From contig NZ_NETJ01000004.1 in assembly GCF_002128405.1 (NCBI RefSeq), positions 248,001 through 312,000 on the forward strand: DNA of 64,000 bases. The letters are read 5' to 3'. The notes below the pieces were generated by a model. It saw only the letters and a list, made by a program, of their open reading frames with translations, did no database searches and was not told the origin of the DNA. This document shows, one piece after another, positions 18,021 through 26,434 of this stretch. Both the position numbers and the translations under genes were made by a program. This DNA comes from Gottfriedia solisilvae (GTDB lineage: Bacteria; Bacillota; Bacilli; Bacillales; Bacillaceae_G). Positions within the stretch are counted from its first letter, which is position 1. The number at the start of each line of letters is the position of its first letter.

Positions 18021-19211
18021 ATGAAAAAACAAAACATGATGTTAGCGATCGTATTAACAAATTTATTTATTGTCTTTTTAGGAATTGGCCTTGTTATCCC
18101 GGTTACTCCTTCTATTATGAATGAGTTGAATATATCTGGTTCGGTTGTGGGCTATATGGTAGCAGCATTTGCTATCACTCAGCTAATCATCTCGCCGATT
18201 TCAGGTCGCTGGGTAGACCTTTTTGGACGAAAAAGAATGATTATTATAGGATTAATTATTTTTAGTTTTTCAGAACTATTATTTGGGATTGGAAAAACTG
18301 TTGAGGTTTTATTTATCTCGCGTATGCTTGGTGGTGTAAGTGCAGCATTCATTATGCCAGCAGTAACGGCATTTATTGCAGATGTCACAACGGTTGAGAC
18401 ACGTGCAAAAGCACTTGGCTATATGTCGGCAGCTATTTCAACAGGATTTATTATAGGACCTGGGGTTGGTGGTTTTTTAGCAGAGATTAGCTCACGCTTA
18501 CCGTTCTTCTTTGCTTCAGCCTTTGCTGTATTGGCAGCCATATTATCCATTTTATTCGTTCAAGAACCAGAACGAAATCTTGAAAATATAGAAGTAAAAA
18601 GCAAAAAAGAAGGAATAAAACGAATTTTTGAACCGATGTATTTTATCTCTTTTATGGTTATATTCATTTCTCAGTTTGGATTAGCAGCCTTTGAATCATT
18701 ATTCTCTCTATTTGCTGACCATAAATTTGGTTTCACACCAAAGGATATTGCCATCATGATTGCAGGCGGAGGTATTTTTGGAGCGATTTTCCAAGTTTTA
18801 TTATTCGATCGTCTTACAAAATGGATCGGCGAAATTCGTTTGATACGATATAGTCTGATTCTCTCAACGATACTTGTGTTTCTAATGACTCTTGTGAACT
18901 CATACGTTATGATTTTATTTGTTACGGTAACTGTATTTTTAGGCTTTGATTTAATGCGACCGGCATTGACAACTTATTTATCGAAAGTAGCAGGCAATGA
19001 ACAAGGTTTTGTTGGTGGCATGAACTCGATGTTTACTAGTATCGGTAATATAATCGGTCCAATTATTGGTGGAATTTTATTCGACATCGATTTAAACTAT
19101 CCGTATTATTTTGCAACAGTTTTATTAGCGATTGGTATTGGGTTAACCCTTGCATGGAAAGAACCTGCATATCGAACAAGCTTAAGCAATCAAAAAGAGT
19201 ATTCATTATGA
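18021..19211 (+). CDS. MFS multidrug efflux transporter, Bmr/NorA type
   Basis: 396 residues, about 12 membrane segments. Motif A between helices 2 and 3 is SGRWVDLFGRKRMIIIG; helix 5 carries STGFIIGPGVGGFLAE, the antiporter motif C of DHA1 drug exporters. It begins with a typical NorA/Bmr-like N-terminus (IVLTNLFIVFLGIGLVIPV). AAAGGAG precedes the ATG. It lies under a MerR-type promoter and directly before the MerR gene, as in B. subtilis bmr-bmrR. Substrates are probably hydrophobic cations, by analogy. Confidence 0.9.
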   Translation: MKKQNMMLAIVLTNLFIVFLGIGLVIPVTPSIMNELNISGSVVGYMVAAFAITQLIISPISGRWVDLFGRKRMIIIGLIIFSFSELLFGIGKTVEVLFISRMLGGVSAAFIMPAVTAFIADVTTVETRAKALGYMSAAISTGFIIGPGVGGFLAEISSRLPFFFASAFAVLAAILSILFVQEPERNLENIEVKSKKEGIKRIFEPMYFISFMVIFISQFGLAAFESLFSLFADHKFGFTPKDIAIMIAGGGIFGAIFQVLLFDRLTKWIGEIRLIRYSLILSTILVFLMTLVNSYVMILFVTVTVFLGFDLMRPALTTYLSKVAGNEQGFVGGMNSMFTSIGNIIGPIIGGILFDIDLNYPYYFATVLLAIGIGLTLAWKEPAYRTSLSNQKEYSL

Positions 19212-19253
19212 TGAAAACTAGAAGTCGTTTCTTTTACTAAGGAGGTGAAAGCA

Positions 19254-20105
19254 ATGAAGGAAAAGCTTTACACCATTGGAGAAGTCTCAAAACTGGTGAA
19301 CATTTCAATTAAGGCCCTTCGTTATTACGATAAAATCAACTTATTTAAACCTGCATATGTCGACCCGGACACTAATTATCGGTACTATAAAGACTCACAA
19401 CTTCACCTTCTAGATTTAATCAAATCATTAAAATATATTGGTACACCACTAGAAGAAATGAAGGAAGTACAAGGTTTACAAAGAGATGATTTTTTCGCTT
19501 TTTTAAGCGAACAAGAACAAATTGTAAGAAAGAAAATTGAATCACTAGTAGAAATCGAAAAAATTATTGCTAATGCCAAAAAGGGATTGCAAAGGCAAAT
19601 GGAATATCCTTCTCTTGGTCAGGCGTTTATTTTATATGAGGATGAATTAAAAATTTTACAAACCAAAGCTTACGGAATTGATCCGAAAAATATCTTAAAT
19701 GCTTCATATAGTAAATTAAAGAAATTTGCTGCATCAACAGAAGGATTTAGAAATAATGGTTACGGAGTGATTTTTTCCTATCAACCATACAAACATATTG
19801 ATGAGGTAAGTTATCAATATTTATTTACACCTGTTCTAACAAATAAACAGATATCATTGCTTACTAGTGATACAGATGTTGCCATCATTCCAAAAGGAAA
19901 ATACGTATGTATCACATTTAAATCTGTTTCCATAGATGATTATTTTTTAAACTTACAAAAACTAATTCACTATGTAGAACAACACCAATTACAAGTTATC
20001 AGCGATATATATGAGTCATTAATTTACAATCATCACTCTCTTAATCAACAAGAAGAATATTTGATAGAAATGAGGGTGCGAATAAGAGAAGAATGCTTTA
20101 GTTGA
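19254..20105 (+). CDS. MerR-family multidrug-sensing activator, BmrR-like
   Basis: About 283 residues. N-terminal MerR helix-turn-helix (LYTIGEVSKLVNISIKALRYYDKINLFKP), a coiled-coil linker (about 80-120) and a C-terminal GyrI-like ligand domain (about 125-280), the BmrR design. It should bind the 19-bp-spacer promoter upstream of the transporter and activate on drug binding. The frame opens at a GTG (19245), but AAGGAGGTG before the ATG at 19254 fixes the start. Same operon as the MFS gene, 40 bases apart. Confidence 0.9.
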   Translation: MKEKLYTIGEVSKLVNISIKALRYYDKINLFKPAYVDPDTNYRYYKDSQLHLLDLIKSLKYIGTPLEEMKEVQGLQRDDFFAFLSEQEQIVRKKIESLVEIEKIIANAKKGLQRQMEYPSLGQAFILYEDELKILQTKAYGIDPKNILNASYSKLKKFAASTEGFRNNGYGVIFSYQPYKHIDEVSYQYLFTPVLTNKQISLLTSDTDVAIIPKGKYVCITFKSVSIDDYFLNLQKLIHYVEQHQLQVISDIYESLIYNHHSLNQQEEYLIEMRVRIREECFS

Positions 20106-20170
20106 TTACAACTTCTGCCTGTAGTTTTTCAAACTAAAGAGCATATAATCTTTTAAAAAAGTACCTTTTT

Positions 20171-20207
20171 AAAAAATGAAGACACTCTGAAAGTGTCTTC
20201 ATTTTTT
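20171..20207. terminator. Bidirectional terminator between MerR and DUF2500 genes
   Basis: TGAAGACACT / AGTGTCTTCA stem flanked by A6 and T6. Confidence 0.88.
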
Positions 20208-20235
20208 AAATATAGTAAATACATCACTTTCGATT

Positions 20236-20592
20236 CTATCGAGATCTATTAAAACCTAGATATCTTGTTCCTTGAAATGCAAGCTCGCCTTTGTCTCCTT
20301 CAACAAGCATGCCGTATTCAGTATCCTTTACCATAAATTCTAGCCTATCTCCACTTTCCACTTCGAATGTTACAAAATAGCTACTATATGACGAGCTTTC
20401 CCCACCGCCATGTACTGATGTTCTTTTAGAAACAACTCTCGCGTTTACATTTAATTTTGGTGAATTGTTATTTTGATTCCATTGAGTAACACCTTTTATA
20501 ATTGCAAATACAAATATGGATATAACGATTACAAATATGATTCCAATAAAAATAGGACCGAACGTAAATAAAAAATCCCCGCCTGGAGTCAT
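20236..20592 (-). CDS. DUF2500-family membrane-anchored protein
   Basis: 118 residues: one N-terminal membrane segment (FGPIFIGIIFVIVISIFVFA), a short linker, then a beta-rich domain (VNARVVSKRTSVHGG, YFVTFEVESGDRLEFMVKD, DKGELAFQGTRYLGF) that matches DUF2500. Function unknown. Good AGGAGGGGT ribosome site. A single gene, convergent with merR. Confidence 0.85.
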   Translation of the reverse strand: MTPGGDFLFTFGPIFIGIIFVIVISIFVFAIIKGVTQWNQNNNSPKLNVNARVVSKRTSVHGGGESSSYSSYFVTFEVESGDRLEFMVKDTEYGMLVEGDKGELAFQGTRYLGFNRSR

Positions 20593-20806
20593 TCTACCCC
20601 TCCTAGAAACCTTTTTTTCCCTATTTTAACATATGTATTGTTTATGTTGGTTATTTATAAAATTAACGTGAATCATCTTTATCTTTTTTGAAAATGAACA
20701 AACATTGTCTTTAAAATCTAATTAATAAATAATCTACTTCAAATAGCCACCAATCCTTTTTATATCAAGGCTTAGAGGCTATTTTTTACGGTATAGGTTA
20801 CAAACA

Positions 20807-21148
20807 TTATTGTTCTGGATTTAGTAACTGTTTCTTTTCTTCTGAGGTTTCAAAAGCTTTTAAAATTGATGAAAGAAGCCCTGGAAAACGGTTTTCCAAA
20901 TCATCCTTTCTTAAAGAAAGAATACGCTGGGTTCCTTGTACACGAACATTCAAAATACCCGCTTCCCTTAAGGTACGAGTGTGATGTGAAAAAGTGGATT
21001 TTGCAACGGGCACTCCAATATCTCCACAAGATCTTTCACCTGCATTGTTAACATTTGAAACGATTAATAAACGAACAGGATCGCTTAGAGCAGACAGAAC
21101 GTTAGATAAATGAATATCAGCGCGATCCGGGTGAAATAAAATCTTCAC
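20807..21148 (-). CDS. ArsR-family repressor
   Basis: 113 residues, one winged helix: ALSDPVRLLIVSNV, CGDIGVPVAKSTFSHHTRTLREAGIL, GTQRILSLRKDDLENRFPGLL. There is a single cysteine (ERSCGD), so not a CxC metal sensor; similar to regulators that sit divergent from MFS exporters. GTG start with AAGGAGG six bases upstream. Probably represses the divergent transporter gene at 21263 through the palindrome between them. Confidence 0.88.
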   Translation of the reverse strand: MKILFHPDRADIHLSNVLSALSDPVRLLIVSNVNNAGERSCGDIGVPVAKSTFSHHTRTLREAGILNVRVQGTQRILSLRKDDLENRFPGLLSSILKAFETSEEKKQLLNPEQ

Positions 21149-21190
21149 AATATACCTCCTTAAAATTTTTTCAAGTTTTATGATTGCATT

Positions 21191-21209
21191 ATATCATATC
21201 GCATGATAT
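21191..21209. promoter_or_regulatory. Palindrome in the ArsR/MFS divergent promoter region
   Basis: ATATCAT-N5-ATGATAT, perfect 7-bp arms. It lies 43 bases from the ArsR start and 54 from the MFS start, so it is a likely ArsR operator. Confidence 0.6.
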
Positions 21210-21262
21210 ATTTCTATTGTTCTATAAACATCGAAGTATAGAACTTAAAGCGAGGGGAAAAA

Positions 21263-22639
21263 ATGATATCTGAAACTACAATTAATTCTATAAAGGGTAA
21301 AGAAACGCGCGTCATGAACGAAGGAATAGTTACTCTCCTGCTTGGTATATCGATTGTACTCGTTATCATGAACACAATGATGTTCAATTTAGCTCTGCCA
21401 GATGTTGCGGCAGCATATCAATTATCAGCATCTACAACCTCTTGGATCGTGACTAGTTATTCAATTGTATTTGCGATTTCATCCATTACGTATAGTCGAC
21501 TAGCAGATTTTATTCCAATCCGAAGACTTTTCATAATTGGAATTCTATCTCTAAGTCTTGCTGCAATCATTGGATTGTTTAGCAATAGCTTTATTATGTT
21601 GCTAATTATCCGTATTTTTCAAGCATCTGGAGCTGGTTCAATCCCAGCATTGTCACTGATATTAATTTCACGTTATGTTCCAATAGAGCGTCGCGGAAAA
21701 GCGATGGCTATGATTTTGTCCTCAGTATCACTCGGTCTAGGTCTAGGACCTGTTGTTGGAGGAGCAATCGTAGAATATATGGGCTGGCATATTTTGTTTG
21801 TCGTAACTTCGATAACTTTACTGTTAGTTCCTCTTTTTGCGATTTTAATTCCAAAAGAGGATCCGAAAAAAGGGTCTTTCGACGTTTTAGGTGCACTATT
21901 TATTGGCGTTGGTACTACGGGACTTCTGCTTTTCTTAACTAATCATTCCTGGATCCTGCTAGGGGTTGGTCTAATTGCGCTTTTTCTATTTATCGTACGT
22001 ATACGATCAGCAAAAGAACCTTTCGTGCTCCCATCACTATTCCTAAATCGCAAATATCTAATTTTAGGGGCAGTTGGTATTGCAGCGTATATCTGTAGTT
22101 TTTCAACGCTATTTTTAATGCCACAAATCCTTGTTAAACAATATAGCCTTAGCGCGATTCAAGCCGGGCTTGTGATTTTTCCAGGTTCATTTTTAGCAAT
22201 GCTTGTCTCACAAAAGGTAGGACGAATCATTGATTCAAAAGGAAACAGTTCGATCATTAGATATATCCCGTTTCTTCTTTTGACATCTGTTATTTTATTC
22301 GCTCTATTTGAAGGAGTATCATTTCTTGCAATTATGTTCATTTACATGTTAATGAGTATTAGCTTCACGATCTTATCGAGTAGCATTTCGAATGAAATGT
22401 CAAGATTACTATTACCAGCACAAATAGGTTCTGGCCTTGGACTATTTCAGCTTCTTCAATTTTTCAGTGGTGCATTCGGAGTTGCTATATCGGCAAGCGC
22501 TCTAAGTTGGCAAAAGAACTTACCGGTAGCCCACGCATACAGTAATATCTATTGGGGCCTAACAATCATCGTCATTCTATCAATTGGATGTGCGATGATT
22601 TATGTCCGATCAGCTTTTCGTAAACCCATGACTTCATAG
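21263..22639 (+). CDS. MFS exporter, 14-segment DHA2 type
   Basis: 458 residues with about 14 membrane segments. It starts with IVLVIMNTMMFNLALPDVAA, the DHA2 motif D1 region; loop 2-3 is SRLADFIPIRRLFIIG and helix 5 has GLGLGPVVGGAIVEYMGW (motif C). Resembles TetA(L)-type and QacA-like antiporters; the substrate cannot be told. ATG with GAGGGG upstream. Divergent from the ArsR repressor. Confidence 0.88.
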   Translation: MISETTINSIKGKETRVMNEGIVTLLLGISIVLVIMNTMMFNLALPDVAAAYQLSASTTSWIVTSYSIVFAISSITYSRLADFIPIRRLFIIGILSLSLAAIIGLFSNSFIMLLIIRIFQASGAGSIPALSLILISRYVPIERRGKAMAMILSSVSLGLGLGPVVGGAIVEYMGWHILFVVTSITLLLVPLFAILIPKEDPKKGSFDVLGALFIGVGTTGLLLFLTNHSWILLGVGLIALFLFIVRIRSAKEPFVLPSLFLNRKYLILGAVGIAAYICSFSTLFLMPQILVKQYSLSAIQAGLVIFPGSFLAMLVSQKVGRIIDSKGNSSIIRYIPFLLLTSVILFALFEGVSFLAIMFIYMLMSISFTILSSSISNEMSRLLLPAQIGSGLGLFQLLQFFSGAFGVAISASALSWQKNLPVAHAYSNIYWGLTIIVILSIGCAMIYVRSAFRKPMTS

Positions 22640-22651
22640 TCAAGTTTTTTC

Positions 22652-22720
22652 AATAAGTAGGCTAGGGGCAAGAATTAAATAATGAAATTTAGTTCTCAGT
22701 CCCTAGTGTTACTACTTATT
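22652..22720. repeat. Long imperfect hairpin after the MFS gene
   Basis: AATAAGTAG (22652-22660) pairs with CTACTTATT (22712-22720), CTAGGG with CCCTAG, and GAATTAAAT with ATTTAGTTC, forming an almost continuous stem of about 30 bp around a five-base loop. There is no T-run, so a simple terminator is not clear; it could be a processed RNA or a small dispersed element. Confidence 0.5.
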
Positions 22721-22879
22721 AAAAGCAGATAGCTTATAGTATGTAATATTATCCTAATGAACTGATTTTACATATCTCTTCATAAAAAACATTCAGTAAA
22801 TAGTAAAAAGTTTAGTTGGCGATCAATTCTTATTAGAAAATGACTTCCGAATAGCTCCTGTAGTTAGTTAAAAGCTTAA

Positions 22880-23215
22880 TCAATGTACTCCATCAATGAC
22901 TTTTTTCGTTTTTGGATTCACATTTAGCCAAGCAATTCCTTCATTATAGTTGCCTAAATCACGATAAACTTGGACGGTGTATGTTCCATCCTTTTCTTTT
23001 TTTGCATCAAAATGCTGATTATCCGTTAACTCGCCATATGTTTTTTTTACATAGTTTTTTGCAATTTGAATTACCATTCTTTCTTCTACTACTTTTTGTT
23101 CTTTTGTCAGTTCTGAGCTCTCTTTCGGCTTATATGTACTATCTACTTTTCCACATCCAGACAAAATGACAACAGCTGAGAGGATGATTAACATTTTTAT
23201 TTTGAATCGCTTCAT
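22880..23215 (-). CDS. Small lipoprotein
   Basis: 111 residues with a type II signal peptide ending in the lipobox LSGC (Cys about residue 21). The mature part carries a short acidic stretch and a domain with EERMVIQIAKNYVKKTYGEL and DGTYTVQVYRDLGNYNEG, a PepSY-like or cystatin-like outline that I cannot name firmly. Anchored outside the membrane. AGAGGTGAGG ribosome site. A single gene of unknown role. Confidence 0.7.
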   Translation of the reverse strand: MKRFKIKMLIILSAVVILSGCGKVDSTYKPKESSELTKEQKVVEERMVIQIAKNYVKKTYGELTDNQHFDAKKEKDGTYTVQVYRDLGNYNEGIAWLNVNPKTKKVIDGVH

Positions 23216-23326
23216 TTCCTCACCTCTTGTTTAAGAATTCGATAAAATAAAGTTTAGGACCTCCTCAGGTACTCTTTCTATTTTTCTATTTGAATTATTA
23301 CTACTCTAGAACAAGCACTTATCTTC

Positions 23327-23351
23327 AAAAAAAATAGCCGCAGGTAGCGAC
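23327..23351 (-). terminator. Terminator after the glycosyltransferase-methyltransferase gene
   Basis: GTCGC-loop-GCGGC stem followed by TA and T8 on the minus strand, ten bases after the stop codon. Confidence 0.8.
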
Positions 23352-23360
23352 TCATAAGAA

Positions 23361-24743
23361 CTATTCTTTGATGGATGCAGTAACAATAAATTGGTACGTT
23401 CTAATATCAGTAGCAAATGGCTCATCTCCCATTTGTAGCAACTTACGCAAAGGAAATAAATGCGAAATCCATTGTTCACAATATTGATTTGTACTGGTAA
23501 TTGAGTCAATTTCTGTAATATGATATCCTGTGCTATTAAACAGTTCTAAAATTGTGCTGCGAGTGAAAAAGCGAAGATGAGTCTGATCGAGAATTCCATT
23601 TTTCGTATAATTCCAATTACCCGCTATTAATTCTACTAGCGCTGAAATATGTCCAATGTGAGGTATACATGCTAAGATGGTACCATTTTTCTTTAAATAA
23701 GGTTTCAACTTTCCAAGTACAGCCCATGGATTTTTTAGATGCTCTAATACATCCCCAAAAATTATATGATCAAAAAATTGTTCTGGATAAGGAAGGTCAA
23801 TTTTTTCAATATCACCAATTATTACATCAGTTAATTTTTGCTTAGCCTGAACTGCAGCTTCTGGAAATAACTCAATACCATATACTTTTGCATTATATTG
23901 TTGTTGTATATAGGCTCCCAGTTTTCCTTCTGAACAACCCACTTCTAATATAGTCGTGCTATTTTGAGATATCTTTTGGAATAGCTTAACGTTTAGACCT
24001 TTAAAATAGTCTGAGTGTTTATTTTCGTATAAGCCTTCATAAGAGTCTTTATCCATCCTACTCTCCTTTGATAGCTCCTTATTTCCTGTCATATATTCCT
24101 CGAGAAATGTAGTACGAGCTTTTTCAAAAGCCTCTACGTCCAAGTATCTACCACTATTGTGAATACACCATAGATCTTCCATATGAGGTACGCCAACCTC
24201 AAAACCATTCCGCTTCATTTCAAACGAATGGGATATATCGTAGAAATGAAAACCTTTAAATAAATCTTCTCTCCAAGGAATATCTGTTTGAGTAATCATC
24301 AACAATCCGTCAATTGCATCTACTGACGTGTATGACTCATGCTCGTCAACTTGATTAAAAGATAAAAGTCGGTATGTTTCTGGTATATCGATAACTTTTC
24401 CATATAAATTATCGCCTTCCCACCATTTTCCATGTTCCGGAAGTTGTTTACAGCCTACTACACCAATCATTCCAAGTTTAGGATGGTTTGAAAATAAATT
24501 AATAATATCAAATAAAATAGTTCGATTAATAAGATAAGTGTCTTGATGGAGATATATTTTATATCTAAAAGGATGTTGTAGAGCCCTATTGTATCCCTCT
24601 GCCATACTCTTCGCATCATCAATGCATAGAAAATCGATTTCATAATCTGCTGGAACTTGTAATAAGTCAATATGGGCCCTGCAATATTGATATTCTTCCG
24701 GATTGTTAACACAGGTTACAAATAAAAAACCTTTATCATTCAT
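23361..24743 (-). CDS. Glycosyltransferase-SAM methyltransferase fusion
   Basis: 460 residues in two domains. Residues about 5-215 are a GT-A-like glycosyltransferase (FLCIDDAKSMAEGYNRAL, KIYLHQDTYLINRTI, FHFYDISHSFEMKRNGFEVG, HNSGRY) of the StrF-like/GT2 type. Residues about 245-455 are a class I methyltransferase with motif I LEVGCSEGKLGAYIQQ and the later FDHIIFGDVLEHLKNPW. Such fusions usually occur in surface-glycan or secondary-metabolite clusters; here it stands alone. ATG at 24743 is chosen because AGGTG lies six bases upstream; the frame opens three codons earlier at a GTG. Confidence 0.86.
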   Translation of the reverse strand: MNDKGFLFVTCVNNPEEYQYCRAHIDLLQVPADYEIDFLCIDDAKSMAEGYNRALQHPFRYKIYLHQDTYLINRTILFDIINLFSNHPKLGMIGVVGCKQLPEHGKWWEGDNLYGKVIDIPETYRLLSFNQVDEHESYTSVDAIDGLLMITQTDIPWREDLFKGFHFYDISHSFEMKRNGFEVGVPHMEDLWCIHNSGRYLDVEAFEKARTTFLEEYMTGNKELSKESRMDKDSYEGLYENKHSDYFKGLNVKLFQKISQNSTTILEVGCSEGKLGAYIQQQYNAKVYGIELFPEAAVQAKQKLTDVIIGDIEKIDLPYPEQFFDHIIFGDVLEHLKNPWAVLGKLKPYLKKNGTILACIPHIGHISALVELIAGNWNYTKNGILDQTHLRFFTRSTILELFNSTGYHITEIDSITSTNQYCEQWISHLFPLRKLLQMGDEPFATDIRTYQFIVTASIKE

Positions 24744-24856
24744 TAGATTCACCTGCTTCTACCGCTTTCTTGGATACTGTAAAAACTCCTCTATATCAGC
24801 TATATAAGATACGTATCTCTATCTAAATTGTATACATTCCCACAAGCAGAATAGAA

Positions 24857-24886
24857 CAAAAAAACTAGAGTTGTATTTACTCTAGT
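24857..24886 (-). terminator. Second terminator downstream of the Fur-controlled RNA
   Basis: ACTAGAGT-loop-ACTCTAGT stem followed by T7 on the minus strand. It isolates the glycosyltransferase gene from transcription coming from the 25-kb region. Confidence 0.75.
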
Positions 24887-24999
24887 TTATGAATTCATTA
24901 TTTTTATCTTTGAAAAGCAAATTTTATTGCTTTATTGACCAGTGTGGCAGAACTAAAATTTCTTTCCACATTCTCTCCGAAAATTCACCCTATAAACAC

Positions 25000-25141
25000 A
25001 AAAAAAGCTTGGGGACTACTCAAGCTCTGTTTGTGTGTAAAAGTATTAAAGGGAATGGGGAATTTTCAACAAAATAGTCCAGTTAGGTTTCATTACATCA
25101 TTAATCAATACTAGGGTATTTTTGTATTGATTATTACTACA
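25000..25141 (-). ncRNA. Candidate Fur-repressed small RNA (FsrA-like)
   Basis: A predicted transcript of about 140 nt with no convincing reading frame. From the 5' end it has a 10-bp hairpin (25102-25133, TAATCAATAC/GTATTGATTA), an unpaired linker with the C-rich stretch CCCCATTCCC (complement of 25051-25060), and a terminator AGCTTG-loop-CAAGCT plus T7 (25000-25026) whose loop again holds CCCC. A sigma-A promoter overlapped by a Fur box starts it. B. subtilis FsrA is also a Fur-repressed sRNA that uses C-rich single-stranded segments against ribosome sites of iron-enzyme mRNAs; equivalence is inferred, not shown. Confidence 0.6.
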
Positions 25142-25147
25142 CTTTAA

Positions 25148-25176
25148 ATGATAATGATTTTCAATCTCATTGTCAA
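25148..25176 (-). promoter_or_regulatory. Sigma-A promoter overlapped by a Fur box
   Basis: TTGACA (25171-25176) and TATCAT (25148-25153) with exactly 17 bp between, on the minus strand. The Fur-type 7-1-7 element TGATAATGATTTTCA (25149-25163) has one mismatch to TGATAATNATTATCA and covers the -10 element and part of the spacer, so binding would block initiation. Confidence 0.8.
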
Positions 25177-25342
25177 TAGTTTTTAGTCATTTCCTACAAA
25201 ACAATTTTTAAAGTAATTTAGTTTAAAGTTCTACAAATCCAACTTCCTTCGCTTCATTAGTAAAAATGAACGTAATTTAAAGTATTGACTAGAGTTTAAA
25301 CCCAATTATTTTATTGCCCCAATTAATAAATATGTAAAATAT

Positions 25343-25837
25343 CTATTCTACCAAATACTGATAGAATTTTTTATCAACCTGTAAAACTGGAAAATTCTCA
25401 GGTAGCTCTGTCATTCCGATTGTTGTAAATCCGTTCTTTTCATAAAATCTATGAGCAGCTAGAAATTGTGGGGTCGTTCCTAGATAAATTGCTTTAATTT
25501 CATTATCCTGTGCCCACTTAATTGCATTTTTTAATAAGAAACTTGCAGTATTATATTTTGCACCTCGGTAATCCTTATCTACAAACATCTTTCTCAACGC
25601 AACTTGTTGATTACCAATATCTAAAAAACTGATTGTGCCGACTACTTTATCCCCAATAAGAGCCAACCAAAAATTCCCTTTACCATTTTGATAAAAATCT
25701 CCTATAGAAAACAAATCCGGCTGGTCACTTTTTGTGATCGGAATATTGTACTCTTTTTGTTGTATATTGAGAATTAAATCTACGACTTGGTCCTGATATT
25801 CACTAGAGTATTCTTTTACAATAGGACTATTATTCAT
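25343..25837 (-). CDS. GNAT N-acetyltransferase
   Basis: 164 residues. Acetyl-CoA fold: FWLALIGDKVVGTISFLDIG, ALRKMFVDKDYRGAKYNTASFLL (pyrophosphate loop region) and IYLGTTPQFLAAHRFYEKNGF at the C-terminus, the standard GNAT order. The substrate is unknown. ATG at 25837 follows GGAGGTG at seven bases; a TTG directly before it is ignored. Confidence 0.88.
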   Translation of the reverse strand: MNNSPIVKEYSSEYQDQVVDLILNIQQKEYNIPITKSDQPDLFSIGDFYQNGKGNFWLALIGDKVVGTISFLDIGNQQVALRKMFVDKDYRGAKYNTASFLLKNAIKWAQDNEIKAIYLGTTPQFLAAHRFYEKNGFTTIGMTELPENFPVLQVDKKFYQYLVE

Positions 25838-26015
25838 CAATTTACACCTCCAATAAGTATTTTTACTATCAACTTTGTAGCCTTTCTTTCTTACTTTTAT
25901 CTCTTTAATTCACTCTAGTGAACAAAATACCCTCTTTTTTGTTCAGGTAAATTTAGATAAGCACAGTAATCATTTAATAATTAACTTATTCAAATATATC
26001 AATGTAAATTAGCAT

Positions 26016-26049
26016 AATAAAAAGACAAGGCCGATTGGCCCTGCCTTTT
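26016..26049 (-). terminator. Terminator overlapping the end of the cupredoxin gene
   Basis: GGGCCAATCGGCC core within AAGGCAGGG...CTTGTCTT, then T5, on the minus strand. Confidence 0.8.
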
Positions 26050-26434
26050 ATTTGACTATTACATTTCCTACCATTCCTTCATTGAAATGGTATCGACAAG
26101 TCAGTTCATATGTACCCGACATTTTCGGTTGTACGGTAATTGTTTTGGTTTGCCCAGGTTGTACTTCGGTGTCAATGTTGAGCTTTGCCACTGTGAATGT
26201 ATGCTTTTTGCTACCTACATTTTTTAATAGCAACGTTGTCATTTTTCCATTCGGAATAGTGATGACTTTTGGATTAAAGTAATCATCGTTCAACTGGACC
26301 TCAATCGTATTCGCTGTAAGGGGCTGTTTTGCAAGGCTAGATGCAGCGAAAACACTAAGTGAACCTGTAGTTGTCACCGCCATAATCACCGCTAATAAAA
26401 CCACCACTCCATTTAACCACTTTTTCACAGACAT
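26048..26434 (-). CDS. Secreted cupredoxin-domain protein
   Basis: 128 residues. Sec signal peptide (about 1-31, VVVLLAVIMAVTTTGSLSVFA). The rest is a cupredoxin domain with type I copper ligands in order: His in SKKHTFTV, Cys in ELTCRYH, the nearby His (RYHFNEGM) and Met in EGMVGN. Single-copper electron carrier or copper-binding protein outside the membrane; the partner is unknown. Strong AAAGGAGGG ribosome site. A single gene. Confidence 0.86.
   Translation of the reverse strand: MSVKKWLNGVVVLLAVIMAVTTTGSLSVFAASSLAKQPLTANTIEVQLNDDYFNPKVITIPNGKMTTLLLKNVGSKKHTFTVAKLNIDTEVQPGQTKTITVQPKMSGTYELTCRYHFNEGMVGNVIVK

Noticed and set aside
24926..24973. Short minus-strand peptide frame MWKEILVLPHWSIKQ between two terminators
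   Set aside because: Ribosome site too close to the ATG and no attenuator logic towards the next gene; not enough to call a leader peptide.
24889..25077. 62-codon plus-strand ORF across the candidate sRNA
   Set aside because: No ribosome site, low-complexity translation, and it is antisense to the Fur-box promoter transcript, which explains the sequence better.
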